A DNA stretch of 64,000 bases from Cephalotus follicularis (taxonomy: Eukaryota > Streptophyta > Magnoliopsida > Oxalidales > Cephalotaceae). The DNA is taken from positions 11,336-75,335 of the forward strand of contig BDDD01005251.1 of NCBI GenBank assembly GCA_001972305.1, written 5' to 3'. The notes below the pieces were generated by a model that saw nothing but the letters and a program-made list of their open reading frames with translations, was not told the origin of the DNA and searched no databases. The position numbers and the translations under genes were made by a program. Positions within the stretch are counted from its first letter, which is position 1. Every line of letters begins with the position of its first letter. Of the stretch, positions 1 to 12,331 are shown one piece after another.

Positions 1-1138
1 AAATCGTGATAATTCACTATCATTTTCAAAGGAATACCGAATTATCCACTACTGATTATCAACTACTGATTTGTGAAATACTGTTTTCACCTAGTGTTTC
101 AGATTCTAATTATTGAATCAACTGTGTGCTATATGCACGATTATGAGATTTACTATCATTTTCAAAAGGATGTTTATTGTTAAAGAAACTACTGATTTTC
201 CTCCTACATGAGAGGCACTCACTGTTTGTTTCCGAATTGGAGACCCTACTGTACTGATATCGTTTCCTCACAAGAGATGCACGATTACTGAACTGATATA
301 TGTTTCGAAAGAAAACACTTGATATCGCATATTAAATTACATATGTGATATTACTACTGATTGTACTGATTGAATTGATTGTCTATGTTTACTGCCGTAG
401 TTAGTGATGGAGGATATCACTGATTATGGATGTGATCCTGTGTGCCAGGAGTTGGCCAGAGCATCCCCCCACTGTCTGCAATTGCAGAGATTACTGTTAA
501 ACTCCCCGCCAATGCCGGTAGTACTGTTACCTGTTCTATCATCCTCGGTGCATAGGGTGATAGTTAGGTGGTGCGCAATTGGTGCTAGGAGTTAGCGATA
601 TGCGACACCCAAACGACTGAATGAATTGATTGTACCCTTGTGCGGTATCTTTGCATATGTACTGTTTATGGCCACTTGGCATGACTGCTCATATATTGGT
701 CCACTGAAATGATATTTTGATATAAACTGTCATACATATTGCATGCATATATTCCTCAGCATACATTATCTTCCTGCTTAGCCAAGTGAGGACAACGGCT
801 AACCCCTACCATTACATATTGAGCAAGGACATTCGGAACCTACTGCTGAAGCTTTGGGAGAGCTTCTTTTATCGTTTTAAGGTTGTTATTTCCTTTTATG
901 TACTGTAACGAACGAACGAATCATACCTCGTTTTACTGTTGTATTCCTTATGATAAGGATAATTGTAATCTGTAGTATGGGATGCGTGCGAACGGCTTGT
1001 ATATTATATATATTCTGGCTTATTGACTGCTTCCGCATATTGTATATATTGTTAAATGAAATGCTGGAATGTATGTTTAATACTGATATCACCGTATATG
1101 CTGGTCTAAAGATGGTACCGAAATAACGGGGTGTGACA
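1..1138 (+). mobile_element. Right end of an LTR (probably gypsy), truncated by the window edge
   Basis: No coding potential is seen. The segment ends in GGGGTGTGACA at 1138, where the sequence switches abruptly into the reverse transcriptase region of the neighbouring copia element. That is how the end of an LTR inserted into another element looks. The stretch near 780-830 (gccaagtgaggacaacggct) resembles the middle of other gypsy LTRs in this window (for example around 14630-14660), which suggests plus orientation. The left end and any target duplication lie outside the window. Solo LTR or LTR of a full element cannot be decided. Confidence 0.55.
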
Positions 1139-2886
1139 AATAGAATGATAAAATCATCATCAGAGAATTTCTGAACAAATACACAATGGTTAGAAGTAGT
1201 CTTCTTGTAGCCTTGCTCCCCCATAACAGACTCAAACTTCTTATACCATTGTCTCGGTGCTTGTTTCCAGCCATAAAGGCTTTTCTTCAATATGCACACA
1301 TAATTCTCCTTTCCTTTCATTTTAAAACCCTTTGGATGCTCCATGTAAATCTCTTCCTCCAAGTCACCATGAAGGAAAGTAGTCTTCACATCCATCTGCT
1401 CAACCTCTAAGTCAAGACTAGCTACAAGACCAAGAACCACTCGAATAGATGACATCCTAACAACAGGAGAGAAGATCTTATCAAAATCAATGCCTTTTCT
1501 TTGATTGAATCCCTTAACAACCAATCTAGCTTTGTACCATGGACATGTGGAGTGTTCTTCTTGCTTTACACTATACACCCATCTATTCTTCAAAGCTCTT
1601 TTGCCCTTGGGCAATTTTGCTAGCTCAAAAGTGTGATTCTCATGCAATGACTTCATCTCATCTTTCATGGCTTCAACCCAATCACTTTTGTGTTCATCTT
1701 CCATGGCATCTTTGAAACAATCGGGTTCTCCCCCGTCAATTACTAATACATACTCATTAGCAGAATACCATCTGGAAGGATGTCTGTCTCTGGTAGACCT
1801 CCTGAGTGGAACATGTGGTGGAACTTCTGGTACTACAATTTGCTCATGAACTCATCATCTATCTCAGCCTGCATGAGAGCATCTATATCATCTATGCCCT
1901 GTTGATCATTCTGGACTTCATCTTCAACTTTATGTGGCACTGGTGTTGAAGGAACTAGATCCAAATCAATCAAAATCATTACTGCAATCTGGTACTGTCT
2001 TTTCTGCCTTGTCAATATCTTGAATGATCTGATCTTCTACAAACAAAACATCTCGGCTTCTAACCATCTTCTTTGCAGTCGGATCATACAACTTGTAACC
2101 AAACTCATCAAGACCATAACCCAAAAATATACATTGCCTTGTCTTTGAATCAAGCTTAGACCTCACATCTTTGGGAATATGCACAAATGCCTTACATCCA
2201 AAGACAAGAAAGTGATCATAGGAAACATCTTTTCCTGCCTATACTATGTCTGGCACATCAAACTCTAATGGAACACATGGTGTCAAATTTAGGACATGTA
2301 CTACTACACTCAAAGCCTCACCCCAGAAGGGTCTTGGAAGCCTTGCCTGTGAAAGCAAACATCTGACTCTTTCCACCATTGTTCTATTCATCCACTCAGC
2401 TAAACCATTCAATTGAGGAGTCATTGGAGGTGTCCTTTGATGCCGAATGCCTTGTTCTCTGCAATACTCATCAAAGGGACCTGAGTACTCTTCCCCATTA
2501 TCTGTATGGATGCACTTCAATTTCTTCCCAGTCTGTCTCTCAACTGAAACCTGAAAATGCTTGAACATATCCAACACATGATCCTTTGTCTTTAGTGTAT
2601 AAACCCAGACTTTCCGTGAGTGATCATCGATAAAGCTAACAAAATAGTAAGAACCACCAAGTGTTTTTATCTTCATGGGACCACACACATCGGAGTGCAC
2701 CAAATCAAGCACATTCAACTTTCTTGAAAGAAAAGACCTATTGAAAGAAACTCTATGCTGCTTACCTGCCAAAAAATCAGCACACCTTCTCAAAAGGGTA
2801 CTGTTTATTCAAGATATGAGCTTTTTCTTGGACAGCATCAACATTCCCTTCTCACTTATATGACCGAGCCTCTTATGCCATAACTC

Positions 2887-4125
2887 TGTTAGAGATGAAG
2901 TGCTGCGAGCCAGTGTCGAGATTGTATTTACTTTAACTTGTATAAACGATTTATAAATTCAATAAAGATGTTTATGTTTTATCAATGGCTATGAGTTCAT
3001 TTCATTAATACATGCTTTATAAATTGTAAATGAATGTCCTGGAATAAAGTTAGAGAACCAAGTTCATGATGAGATCATGATGTGAGAGTTGGAATATCAG
3101 TATACTTTATTTAAAATCTTCCTGGTCATATGATTGACACTCGGGGCATGATCAATCCGGATAAACAGCACGTACTGTCAGATCAGTAAGTAAAGGGTGA
3201 CTGCTCTCACACTCACTCGCATGAATGATGCTATGACAACTACGTGGGTGCTCATTTAACGAGTTCACTGAAGGTGACTGTTGATAGAATATCTGTATGG
3301 AGTTTTACTTACATGTCAGACATAATTCTAGTTTTACAGCAGTGCATGTGATCCTTGGACATGAGCCGTCATTGGATGCCTTGTGCATAAGGTGCTGTGT
3401 TTTTATGATGCTTAAATATATATTATATGAAGTATATACAGGCATTAGTTGGACATAGTACGCTTATGTATGGAGGTATGTGAACTGACAACAATGAATC
3501 AATTACTTCTAGTAAAAGAAGATTATGCTCAAGATGATTTTTGTTAGCGATTAAACGTCTGGCCAGACTAGCCACGATATCAAGAGTGTGATATCATTAG
3601 TTGAATATTAGAGGGGCACCTCGCATTAGGAAACCCTAAGCATGATAGGATAAGAGTTTGTGTTTTAATATGATTGTCTAGCAGCAAGTATATATAGAAC
3701 ACCCCCCCCTTTCTATTAGTAGTTGTTATTGAACGTTTTTGTGCTCTCTCGGTGTCTTCTCTCCTCTCTCTCATATACAATTAAGAGTTGAAGGTTTGAG
3801 AAACCTGGTGTTAGAAATTGAAGGTTGGTGTGGATACCTTGGAGGCTTTCTATAATTGGAAGATAGAACAGTTTCAAACGTTCAACAAGTAGCTATGCTT
3901 TTGGAAGTAAGAAGACTCATTGGAAGAAGGAAGGAGTTGCTCCATTCATGTGAGTAATTCCGCATGCTCCTACCTATTGATTTATATCTAAATATATATG
4001 TATGATCAAAAGATCCTGAAAACGAACCATATGGCTTGATATTCATGAGATGATAACAAAATATATGTTTTAGGGTTTTAAGCATATAAATATTTTATTG
4101 CCTAAATCGCCATAAGGTTCCAACA
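2887..4125. mobile_element. Solo LTR (1,239 bp) inside K1
   Basis: Starts TGTTAGAG and ends GGTTCCAACA, flanked by the 5-bp target duplication AACTC (2882-2886 and 4126-4130). It interrupts the pre-integrase/integrase region of K1. No primer site or coding sequence lies within, so it is best read as a solo LTR left by LTR-LTR recombination. It is clearly related to the LTR at 62099-63784: both have the motif GTTGGAATC or GTTGGAATA followed by a TCTTCCTGGTC/TCTTCTTGGTC block. The LTR family is unnamed here, probably copia from its ends. Confidence 0.85.
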
Positions 4126-5455
4126 AACTCAACTGAACCCTCATTTTGGACTGCATTCACAATATATGTGGGAAGCTTTGCCTGCAGCAAATATAATTTC
4201 TAACTCAGTTTGCCTCTTGCAACAACCATGACACCCTTGGTAAGTTTCCATTTACCACCAAAAAAGGAATTACAGAAACCTAAATCATCAAGAGCACTGA
4301 CAGAAATCAAATTCAAGCGAAGATCATGGACATGCTTCACATTCTTCAGAACCAACCTTGCACAAGTACTAGTTTACAAACAAACATATCCAATACCAAC
4401 AATCTTAGGCAGACCATCATTACCCATCTTTACAACACCAAAGTCACCAGGTGTATAAGATGTAAAGATGTCTCTCTGATATGTAGCATGAATGGAGGCA
4501 CCACTATCAATCACCCACGTTATCTTATGACATGCAAAGTTGACAACAGCCTCATCAACGTCATACACAATCAAAATCATCAAAAGCAGCAGCAACTCGA
4601 TCATCATCACTTTCATCATCTATCTTCTTTTCTTTTTCTTTATCCTTTTTGTTCTCTTTCTTCAACTTCCGGAAAAAACTTTCTGATGTGGCCCTTTTGA
4701 CCACAATGATAACACTAAACATTTGCATACTTGTTGGATTTGCCTCTACTCTTATCTCTACCCTTCGGGCCTCGGCTCTTACTCTTCCCCCTCCTCTTGA
4801 TAACCAAGACATCTAACTGTGAAGTGGAAGCAGCCTGTGAATTCATTCTCATCTCTTGATTCAAAACACTACTCTTGACAAAATCCATTGAGATAGCACC
4901 ATCTGGAGTGGAGTTTGACAATATGGTTTTCAATGTCTCCCAAGAGGCCGATAGACTACCAAGGAGTAACAATACCTGTACCTCTTCATCAAACTTGATA
5001 TCCATTGCAGAAAACTAATTAAAAATTCCTTGAAAGGTGTTCAAGTGATATGACATCGGAGTTCCGTCTTTGTATCTCAAAGCCATCATCTGTGAGATCA
5101 AGAAAATTTTATTATTCTAAGTCCTTCGAGCATACAACTATTCAAGCTTGTTCCACAAGGTACGCGCATGCGTATCTCCACTAATATGATTCGACACATT
5201 ATCATCTACCAACTGTCTAATGAACCCACACACTTATTGATGCAGAAAAGCCCATTCCTCATCAGTTTTATTAGCAGGTTTCTCACTAGCAAACACCGGT
5301 AGATGAAGACACTTACAAAATAAAAGGTCCTCCATTTTTCCCTTCAAAGAATGATAGTTTGAACCATTTAAAGAGATCATTCTACTTGTATTGATTTACA
5401 TTGTTTAACTCCAGACAATCAATTCAACAAAAACAACATGGCTCTGATACCACTT

Positions 5456-6197
5456 TGTTGGGAAAAGGACACAAATAACGGAAATAAAACTTTCCCCTCT
5501 CAAATTAAACCTATAAGGAACCAATGGAACACAACAAGCACAAATATGGCAGCAATAAAAAGTCTCAACAATCACAATGCTCACAAGAATTTTAACGTGA
5601 AAAAAATCCCTTTAAGGTAAAAGGATAAAAAAAAAACCACGAGATCGATTTCGGAGTCCACCCGAAACTTCCACTATTACAATAATGGGTTTACAATTAT
5701 TCTTTCTAGCAAGTAACAATCAAATAAGCTAGAGATATCACAAAATCATCAAGAGATATCGACACCCTTGGCCAACAACAATACTTCATCACTACAAGAG
5801 GATGCCAAGAGAGAAATAGAGAAATCTAACCAAAAACAGGGGCTGAACAAATGCCATTGTTAGACTGACTTCCAAGACTTGAAACAACAATCCCATCGTC
5901 CAAAGTGAAGAACAATATGTTATGACATGCTGTCCAAGTTTCGCCCCAAATCGATCACAGATTATACTCCGATCGTCGATTTGATGAAGATTAGACACAA
6001 CCACAACACACCAGAATTTCTGCCTCTTTTTTTTTTCTCTTTTTATCTCTCACTTCTCTCACTCTTAACCAAATGAGAATATCATCCTCACTTACCCAGT
6101 TGCTGCCATAAGAAAATGGGCTTAAAAAATTTGTGAGCTTCACTTACACCAAATGAATTATTGGGCCATCTCCACTAGGAGGGAACCCAGCCCAACA
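5456..6197 (-). repeat. 5' LTR of copia K1
   Basis: 742-bp LTR with perfect 7-bp terminal inverted repeats, TGTTGGG at the left and CCCAACA at the right. The primer site for initiator tRNA-Met follows immediately on the element side. The partner LTR is not in the window, so age cannot be estimated from LTR divergence. Confidence 0.85.
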
Positions 6198-6720
6198 ATA
6201 TATACAATGTGTGCTTTCCCTAACTAGCACAACGTGATTTAAAGCCGCGGGTTCCATGTTGAAATGCATGTTTATGAACCTTGTAAGTTCTTCTTGGAAC
6301 AAAGTGGACAATATTGTGTTGGGCTAGGATGGGTCGTTACATGATGGTATCAGAACCGATTCCAAACATTGCATAGGGGGCCTTAGTGTGGACTAAGGAG
6401 GTGAGGTATCAAGATCCTGCTTGAGAGAGGAGGAGAGATGCCAAGCACCTGGAATCCCACATCTATTATGGCTACAGATTTTGAGCTATATATATAGTGT
6501 GTCATCTCCCTACCTAGAACAAAGCGTTTCGAAATCGTAAGTTCCATTTAGAGGTGAGATGCCAAGCACCTAGAATCCACATCTATTAGGGATAAAGTTC
6601 TTGAGCTATATATATAGTGTGTCATCTCCTTACCTAATACAATGCTTTTTGAAATCGTAAGTTCCATACGAAAATGCAAGAGTATGGACCCTGTGCGTTC
6701 TACCTGGAACAAACTTTTGT
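6198..6720 (+). mobile_element. Remnant of a small non-coding LTR element (LTR end plus primer site)
   Basis: An LTR-like end, GGGTCGTTACA, at 6331-6341 is followed by TGGTATCAGAACC at 6345-6357, a near-match to the plant tRNA-Met primer site. Downstream, a unit of about 121 bp beginning GAGATGCCAAGCACC occurs twice in tandem (6435-6555 and 6556-6672) at roughly 90% identity by eye. Each unit ends in a sequence like GAAATCGTAAGTTCCAT that also resembles the LTR-like stretch near 6235-6255. No protein is coded. This fits a decayed non-autonomous LTR element into which K1 later inserted. Confidence 0.5.
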
Positions 6721-7135
6721 CCTCATTTTTGTTAACCGTTAACAATTTCGTCGTGATAAAAAAGAGCTTAATCATTGACGTTTGATATAAAAGATACTTT
6801 AGTTCCTCGACAATCTGCCAAATACAATTTTAGTTTTTAAATATATATGAGCGTTTATCACACATTAGTCCATTTATTACTTAACTTTTTAACCTCTTTT
6901 ATTGACATGAACCTAATGTGTTGTCGTTATAGAAAGACTAAACTGTCTCTCAGTTTAGCATCGAACTTTAGTAATTAAATTAGAATAATTCTTATATAGA
7001 TCATATCTATCGAATGAAAATAAAGAGAAAGATAAATATGAAGAGAGAAAATCAATAAAAATTAAAAGGTGTATGTTTGTTATTATTTATTTATTTTTAA
7101 CTACTTTGATATCTATAGACCAAGTTTAATTTTAT
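6721..7135. other. AT-rich non-coding spacer
   Basis: No open reading frame of note, no recognisable repeat end and no RNA gene seen. It separates the retroelement remnant from the MITE upstream of the dirigent gene. Confidence 0.5.
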
Positions 7136-7418
7136 GGTAAAATACAAAAACTTCCCTGATGTTTGGAATCATAAACACTTTGCCCCCTATATATTTAAAT
7201 ATTATAAAAACCCCCTAAAGTTTGAGTCCGTTTAACCATTAACCCCCTCAGGTTTTTGTCCGTTAACGATTAACACCCTCATGTTTGAGTCCATTTAACC
7301 ATTAATCCCCTGTGTTATAAGCATAAATTGTTAGTTAATAGGGTATATGTAATATTTGAAAACAGATAGAGCAAAATGTTAACTAGTCCAAATCTCTAAG
7401 GTTTTTTGTATTTTATCA
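7136..7418. mobile_element. MITE, Mutator-like (283 bp, 10-bp target duplication)
   Basis: Left end GGTAAAATACAAAAACTTCC and right end (reverse complement) TGATAAAATACAAAAAACCT form imperfect terminal inverted repeats of about 30 bp. The flanks TTAATTTTAT at 7126-7135 and 7419-7428 are identical 10-bp direct repeats. A 9-11 bp duplication with this size and no coding is typical of Mutator-derived MITEs. The interior is built from repeats of a CCCCCTNAGGTTTG-like block (about 7185-7320). Caution: the duplication is AT-only and so less convincing than a mixed sequence. Confidence 0.6.
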
Positions 7419-7870
7419 TTAATTTTATTATAACGGATATAATAAAATTAGACCAATGCTCATTATTAGTGTCTAGGCTTCTACGGGTGAAAATAAAAGA
7501 TTCCCATCCTCAGAGACTGTCAGGCCTGAATGGCTTTGGGAACACATAACACACTTTAATGATGACGGGCTGTGAGAGATGTCATTCTTTAATAAAACTT
7601 TAGGTTCAACAGCCCATAGAGTTTGTGATGATTTTAGACTTCTAGCGTACAACGAAAGTTGCTTGATGCCCCCACAACTCTCGGCGCAAAACGTAAAACC
7701 ACCAATTACAGCTGCCACATATTGAAATAACTGTAACTTTCTATTCATTTTATACATCATACAATGTGATAAGATATTGGGTTGGGTTGGAACCGTTGGG
7801 TTGATGATTGTACTGTACTCTTTCTTTCTTTTTTTTTCTCGCATGGAGAGAAGGACTAAGGAGCTTCTCC
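7419..7870. other. Upstream region of the dirigent gene
   Basis: Unique-looking sequence without repeat signatures. It probably holds the proximal promoter of the gene starting at 7920. A 123-codon open frame on the minus strand (7473-7844) resembles no family I recognise and is taken as chance. Confidence 0.4.
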
Positions 7871-7872
7871 AT

Positions 7873-7880
7873 TATATATA
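7873..7880 (+). promoter_or_regulatory. TATA box of the dirigent gene
   Basis: TATATATA about 40 bp upstream of the start codon at 7920. With the usual 25-32 bp from TATA to transcription start, the 5' leader would be only about 10-20 nt. Confidence 0.6.
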
Positions 7881-7919
7881 GAGAGACACCACGACCAATG
7901 GGCTAAATTATGTGTCACT

Positions 7920-8510
7920 ATGGCTATGATTTTTCCCACATTTGCTTCCCTATACATCTTTTTCTTTTTACTCTTTTTCTCCATTTTTGACATGATTTTG
8001 GTCAATGGAGAAAATCAAGATTTTATGAGAAGCTTAGACAGCAATTTACTAGACCTCAAGCAAGAAAAGCTAACCCACTTTCGGGTCTATTGGCACGACA
8101 TTGTAAGTGGTCATAACCCTACTTCAGTTGTAGTAGTGAAACCACCAGCCAATTCAGTAGCGACAGGATTCGGTGTAATAGCCATGATTGATGATCCATT
8201 AACCATAGGGCCAGAAATGAGCTCAAAACTGGTAGGAAGAGCACAAGGATTTTATGCACTGGCTTCACAGGAGGAACTTGGTTTATTAATGTCCATGAAT
8301 TTTGCTTTCATGGAAGGGAAATATAATGGTAGCACCATCACCGTGCTAGGGAGGAACGCCGTTTTCTCCAAGGTGAGGGAGATGCCGGTGGTCGGTGGAA
8401 GTGGGCTTTTCCGATTTGCCCGGGGTTATGTTCAAGCTAGAACACACATGTTTGATATCAAGACAGGAGATGCCACAGTAGAGTACAACGTTTATGTGTT
8501 GCATTATTGA
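7920..8510 (+). CDS. Dirigent protein, intact single-exon gene
   Basis: 196 residues, the usual dirigent length, in one exon as is normal for the family. Residues 1 to about 29 form a hydrophobic secretion signal ([13 protein letters not shown] core). The mature part shows the family blocks in order: [14 protein letters not shown] at 51-64, [12 protein letters not shown] at 84-95, [16 protein letters not shown] at 104-119, [20 protein letters not shown] at 127-146, [18 protein letters not shown] at 153-170 and [10 protein letters not shown] at the C terminus. N136 in NGS is a possible N-glycosylation site. Known role of the family: secreted eight-stranded beta-barrel trimers that steer stereoselective coupling of phenoxy radicals, as in lignan biosynthesis, often induced by stress. 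The substrate cannot be read from sequence. The first ATG is chosen because the signal peptide follows directly. It is the only intact host gene in the window. Confidence 0.95.
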   Translation: MAMIFPTFASLYIFFFLLFFSIFDMILVNGENQDFMRSLDSNLLDLKQEKLTHFRVYWHDIVSGHNPTSVVVVKPPANSVATGFGVIAMIDDPLTIGPEMSSKLVGRAQGFYALASQEELGLLMSMNFAFMEGKYNGSTITVLGRNAVFSKVREMPVVGGSGLFRFARGYVQARTHMFDIKTGDATVEYNVYVLHY

Positions 8511-9457
8511 TGGCAACCACCTTTCTATTCTGCTTTACTTTATGTCACGTTCTCATAATTACTTTATGTCACGTTCTCACAATTCTCATGGGTAGGTTGG
8601 TACTTGGTAGCTTTCCATGATTTTGTTGGCTGATGTCTATTCCTTATATTTATTTGTGTGCCTCGCTTGCATCAATCCTTTTTAACGTACGTGATCAAAA
8701 TACTAATAGAATAAATTCAATCATCAGATAGTGTCATTTAGAAAGTGATTATGATAGTACCTTAATGGAGGGAAGTGTTATTTCTTTTTAATATTTTAAT
8801 ATATAATTTATAGTTTTTATATTTATTTATTGAGTTTAATCTACTATTTTTAAATATAACGTATATTAATTTTTATATCAATTGAATAAGAAATTTCTTT
8901 AATAATATATATGAAAATTATATAGTGATTGAATTTGTTATGTATAAATAATATATCCTATAGATATCTGATTGACACGAAAATTAATATGGATGATTTA
9001 CATAGATAAAATAAAAAATTCAATGTTTAGATATAAAAATATTATTTGCACTTCAAAATATTAATGAGAGTTTCTTTGGAGAGTGATAATGACAATTGTT
9101 ACTATAATGTTAATCGAGAAGGAATGTTAATTATGGAAGTAATTCTATTAAATATAATTGATGTAACATTATAAATAAACATAAATGAAGTGTTAAAAAT
9201 ATCATTATCACTTTAACATTAAAAATCAAATCATCATTAATGATTTTTTAAATATAATCAAAGAGATACTTTAAGTATGATACGGTTAATATCATTATTC
9301 TAATTATGGTAACCCATCAGGCTCGTTACATTTACTCGAATGCGATACATTCATGTAGTTATAATTACATCTACAATAAGGAACCTAGAAAGTCGAAACC
9401 ACCTGGCCCAAGAATAAATAAATAAAGAACATGAATCGTCTATTCATATATGTTTAA
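8511..9457. other. AT-rich region downstream of the dirigent gene
   Basis: Contains the 3' untranslated region of the dirigent gene, including a near-perfect direct repeat of ACTTTATGTCACGTTCTCA (8535-8553 and 8562-8580). Beyond about 8700 it is very AT-rich with no gene. Weak inverted similarity between GGAAGTGTTATTT near 8772 and TTTGCACTTCAAAA near 9045 hints at a degenerate MITE, but no clean ends were found. Confidence 0.4.
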
Positions 9458-11981
9458 TGACACGTTCGGACCCAGCCCAGCTAAGATCTGCAGTGTCTGT
9501 TACGAGATCAAGCCTCCCATCAGAAACTCATCTCGTAGGTTCAGAATATCAGAGTTTCAAAAATACATTTTTAAGCAGAGAATTTTTTCAAAACATTAAA
9601 AAAAACAGAAAAGTTTCTTGAAAAACTTGAAAATAATTCTAACTCTTAAATTTTTACGAAAATCGGGCATGTAGTATTCGTTTATCAGACTATGCTCTAT
9701 GTAAATAAAAACACAGTTTATAAATCCACACTTCTGAATGAGGAAATCAGTAGTTTGTAATGGGCTAAGCCATCAGCAGACAATAATTTAAAAGCAGAAA
9801 ACAAATATGGGTTGGGCTACGCCTCAACCATATTATCAAAACATAAATAAGAAATAGGGTTCAGCCCTTTTTAAAACAAAACCAAAACATTTATATAAAA
9901 CATAAATAATGCAGAATTAAAACTGTTGATGTACTGATGGTATGTATGTGTTGACTCTGGTAGGCATGTCCTTGTGGTCTCACCTTAGCAGACTGACTGA
10001 CTCCAGCTGACAGAGCTCAGCAGACTAACCTGTCAGAACTAAAAACAAAAACAGATGAGGGGTTAGTCCACAGGACTAGTGAGATGGAACAAAAAGACTC
10101 AGCAGAGTTTTGCTCGCATATAAAAATGTCTTTGAAGAAAAGATATAAAAGTATAAAACAACTGAAACAGAATTTTAGAAACAGAATCAAAATCCAGAAT
10201 CTGATTTACAAAACAATACCGAGATCACTATGCATCTAAACATATTTAACGATTTCAGAAGTACAGAAATCACCAATACCTCAAAACCGATTTAAAACAG
10301 ATTCAAACATATTCAAAACAGATTCATACAGATATAGAAATCATCAATGTATCAAAATATACTCAAAACAGATACAGAAATCGTTGTTCTTTCAAGTACA
10401 GATATCACTGAAAATATCGTCATACTATGACTATCATCGTGCGAGCATTTGAAAAACATTAAAAGAAAGTTTCTGACATTAAAACTTAATCATCTTTCAG
10501 AAATGGAGTAACTCCAAATTCATTCAAATACGGAAGTAAATAAGTGAAAACGTTTAAACATTCAAACCATTCAAAAGAACTTCAGAAATAAAAGGGTTAA
10601 AGAAAGACGTCCCACTCATAGAACAAACGAGCAAGTCCCACCATTGGTCGCCTCCATGGCCGACCTCAAAGGCAGGATCCTCTACCAACAGATAAACAGA
10701 CAGACAGACAACAGACTATCAGAACTCAAACACGTACTAAGACGTGAAATGCTTTATGCAATGAAATGCGAGCAGATGTCAGAAAACTATAATCGACCAA
10801 AACGGTCAACAACAGCAGAAGTTTGATAGTTCCAAACATCGTTTAAACCTTTTATTAAACACTCTTTCGAAATCATTAAAGCAAGTCCAAGTGGTTGTCT
10901 AGGTTATCCAATTTTGAATCAGATAAATAATTCAAGTTCATAATATCACAGAAACAGATACAGAAATACAGAATTCAACGGAAAATAGAACTGACAGAAC
11001 TGAGTTCAAATTTTACCAAAAGTAGACAGAACGGAGCACGGAGCCAGAATCTCGGAGCCGAACCTGAACGGATCATGCCTACGCGGAAAATGGAGTCAGA
11101 ATGCTATCAGAAATGGGCCGCTGGAGGTTGCCAACGCATGGGCCCACGCGCAGTCGCTGACCGGCTCGTGTTAACCACGCACGGTGGTCGGACAACCGCA
11201 GGGTCAGATCTGGAGTGCCGGAGGACGAGGATCACGGATCTGAGGTGCGTTGGTCATGCGTCGCCATGTCTGGTAGGAACGGGCGCGTTGATCGTGGCTG
11301 TCTTCGCCGTCGATCTGCGCTGCCAGTGTCGTCACGGGTCAGGGCTGGTCCCGTTCGACTCACCTTGACGCCAGGATGTCGAATCTGGGCTCACCTTGCT
11401 GTGACGGTCACCGGAGACGGTGAATCGACGCAAAATAGAGGCGGAGAGAGAAGAGCTCGTGGCACGCGCCCGCCGTGGTTGCAGGCACAGAGGTGGGGTG
11501 CAGCGTTCTCGGGAGGTGACGACGGTCATGCCGGTGGTCTCGCCGGTGCCATATCGGCACTGATGCCGGCGACAGTGGTAGAAGACAGAGAGAGAACGGG
11601 AGAGAGGAGAGAGAAACCGGGGAGAGGGAGAGAGAAAGAAAAAAACGACAATTTTTTGGCATTTCATATATATATATATATTAAACCATAACCGATTGGG
11701 TTTTGTCCAGAATTTAATCAATACGGACAGAAATTGGATGTTTATGACATACCACTTGGTTTATTTTCCGAATTCAGCAGTCATTTCAGAAAAATATCAT
11801 ATTTTTGACAACAAAGAAAATTTATTTGTTATGCAGAAAACCATCAGAATAAAATCATAAAAATTTATAAGTGACGAAATGAATATGTCATGAATGCGAG
11901 AAAAATAGACTAACAGAAAGACAGACAGACTGAAAGCCACGTAGACTCACAGACAAAGACTATTGGGACAAGGATGTCACA
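9458..11981 (-). mobile_element. Solo LTR, gypsy type (2,524 bp)
   Basis: Bounded by TGACACGTTCGG at the left and GGATGTCACA at the right, with a 5-bp target duplication TTTAA at 9453-9457 and 11982-11986. On the minus strand it starts TGTGACATCC. A TATA-rich run (about 11665-11682) is followed, in minus sense, by a CT-rich leader (11577-11640). The GC-rich block 11040-11580 gives chance open frames on both strands. No primer site or coding region is inside. It splits the host-like sequence that holds the dirigent gene. Confidence 0.85.
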
Positions 11982-12331
11982 TTTAAAGCGTAAATTTAAA
12001 GACGGTGGAAATTTTACTATCTGAAAATTAGAAACCAGCATTTGGTCTCCTATAATTTGAGTCGCTTGTACGAAATATTCTTAAGAGCATTTAGTTTCTA
12101 AACCATAGATCCAGATTTTTGGACAACCATAACCTTGTTATCTCAAATCCAACAATACCAATGCATCTTCGTCTTTGGGTTGACTTGTTAAGCACACACT
12201 CGGAAGAACAAATTTTCGCCAAGTTAAAAAAAATCATGTCAAAAAAATAACTCAAACATTATGTTAGAATTAATCTTTTAGGTTAAAACTTTATTTAAAC
12301 CTCTAAATTATTACGTGATATTCACTTGAGC
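11982..12331. other. Short host-like non-coding stretch
   Basis: AT-rich sequence without gene or repeat signature, lying between the solo LTR and the first layer of the large nest. It would be contiguous with 8511-9457 before the solo LTR inserted. Confidence 0.4.

Larger units (their letters stand above)
1139..6197 (-). mobile_element. Copia element K1 (Tork-like), broken fossil
   Basis: Ty1/copia element read on the minus strand. Parts from its 5' side (right): LTR 5456-6197, primer site about 5440-5453 (TGGTATCAGAGCC on the minus strand), gag about 4700-5340, protease about 4380-4620 (WVIDSGASIHAT motif), pre-integrase and integrase about 2240-2886, and reverse transcriptase about 1139-1704 (AFLHGDLEEEIYM-type and SLYGWKQAPRQWYKKF-type motifs). 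The order PR-IN-RT is diagnostic of copia, and the protease block resembles the Tork/TNT1 lineage. The element is split by a solo LTR (2887-4125) and cut on the left by another LTR, so its 3' LTR is not seen. The coding region has roughly eight breaks. It is old. Confidence 0.85.

Noticed and set aside
7473-7844. 123-codon open frame on the minus strand upstream of the dirigent gene
   Set aside because: No recognisable family, lies in the promoter region of the gene on the other strand, and has no TATA box or other support.
8745-9090. Possible AT-rich MITE downstream of the dirigent gene
   Set aside because: Only weak inverted similarity at the ends and no convincing target duplication in very AT-rich sequence.
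11075-11721. Overlapping open frames on both strands in GC-rich sequence
   Set aside because: They fall inside a solo LTR with clean ends and target duplication; GC-rich sequence simply has few stops.
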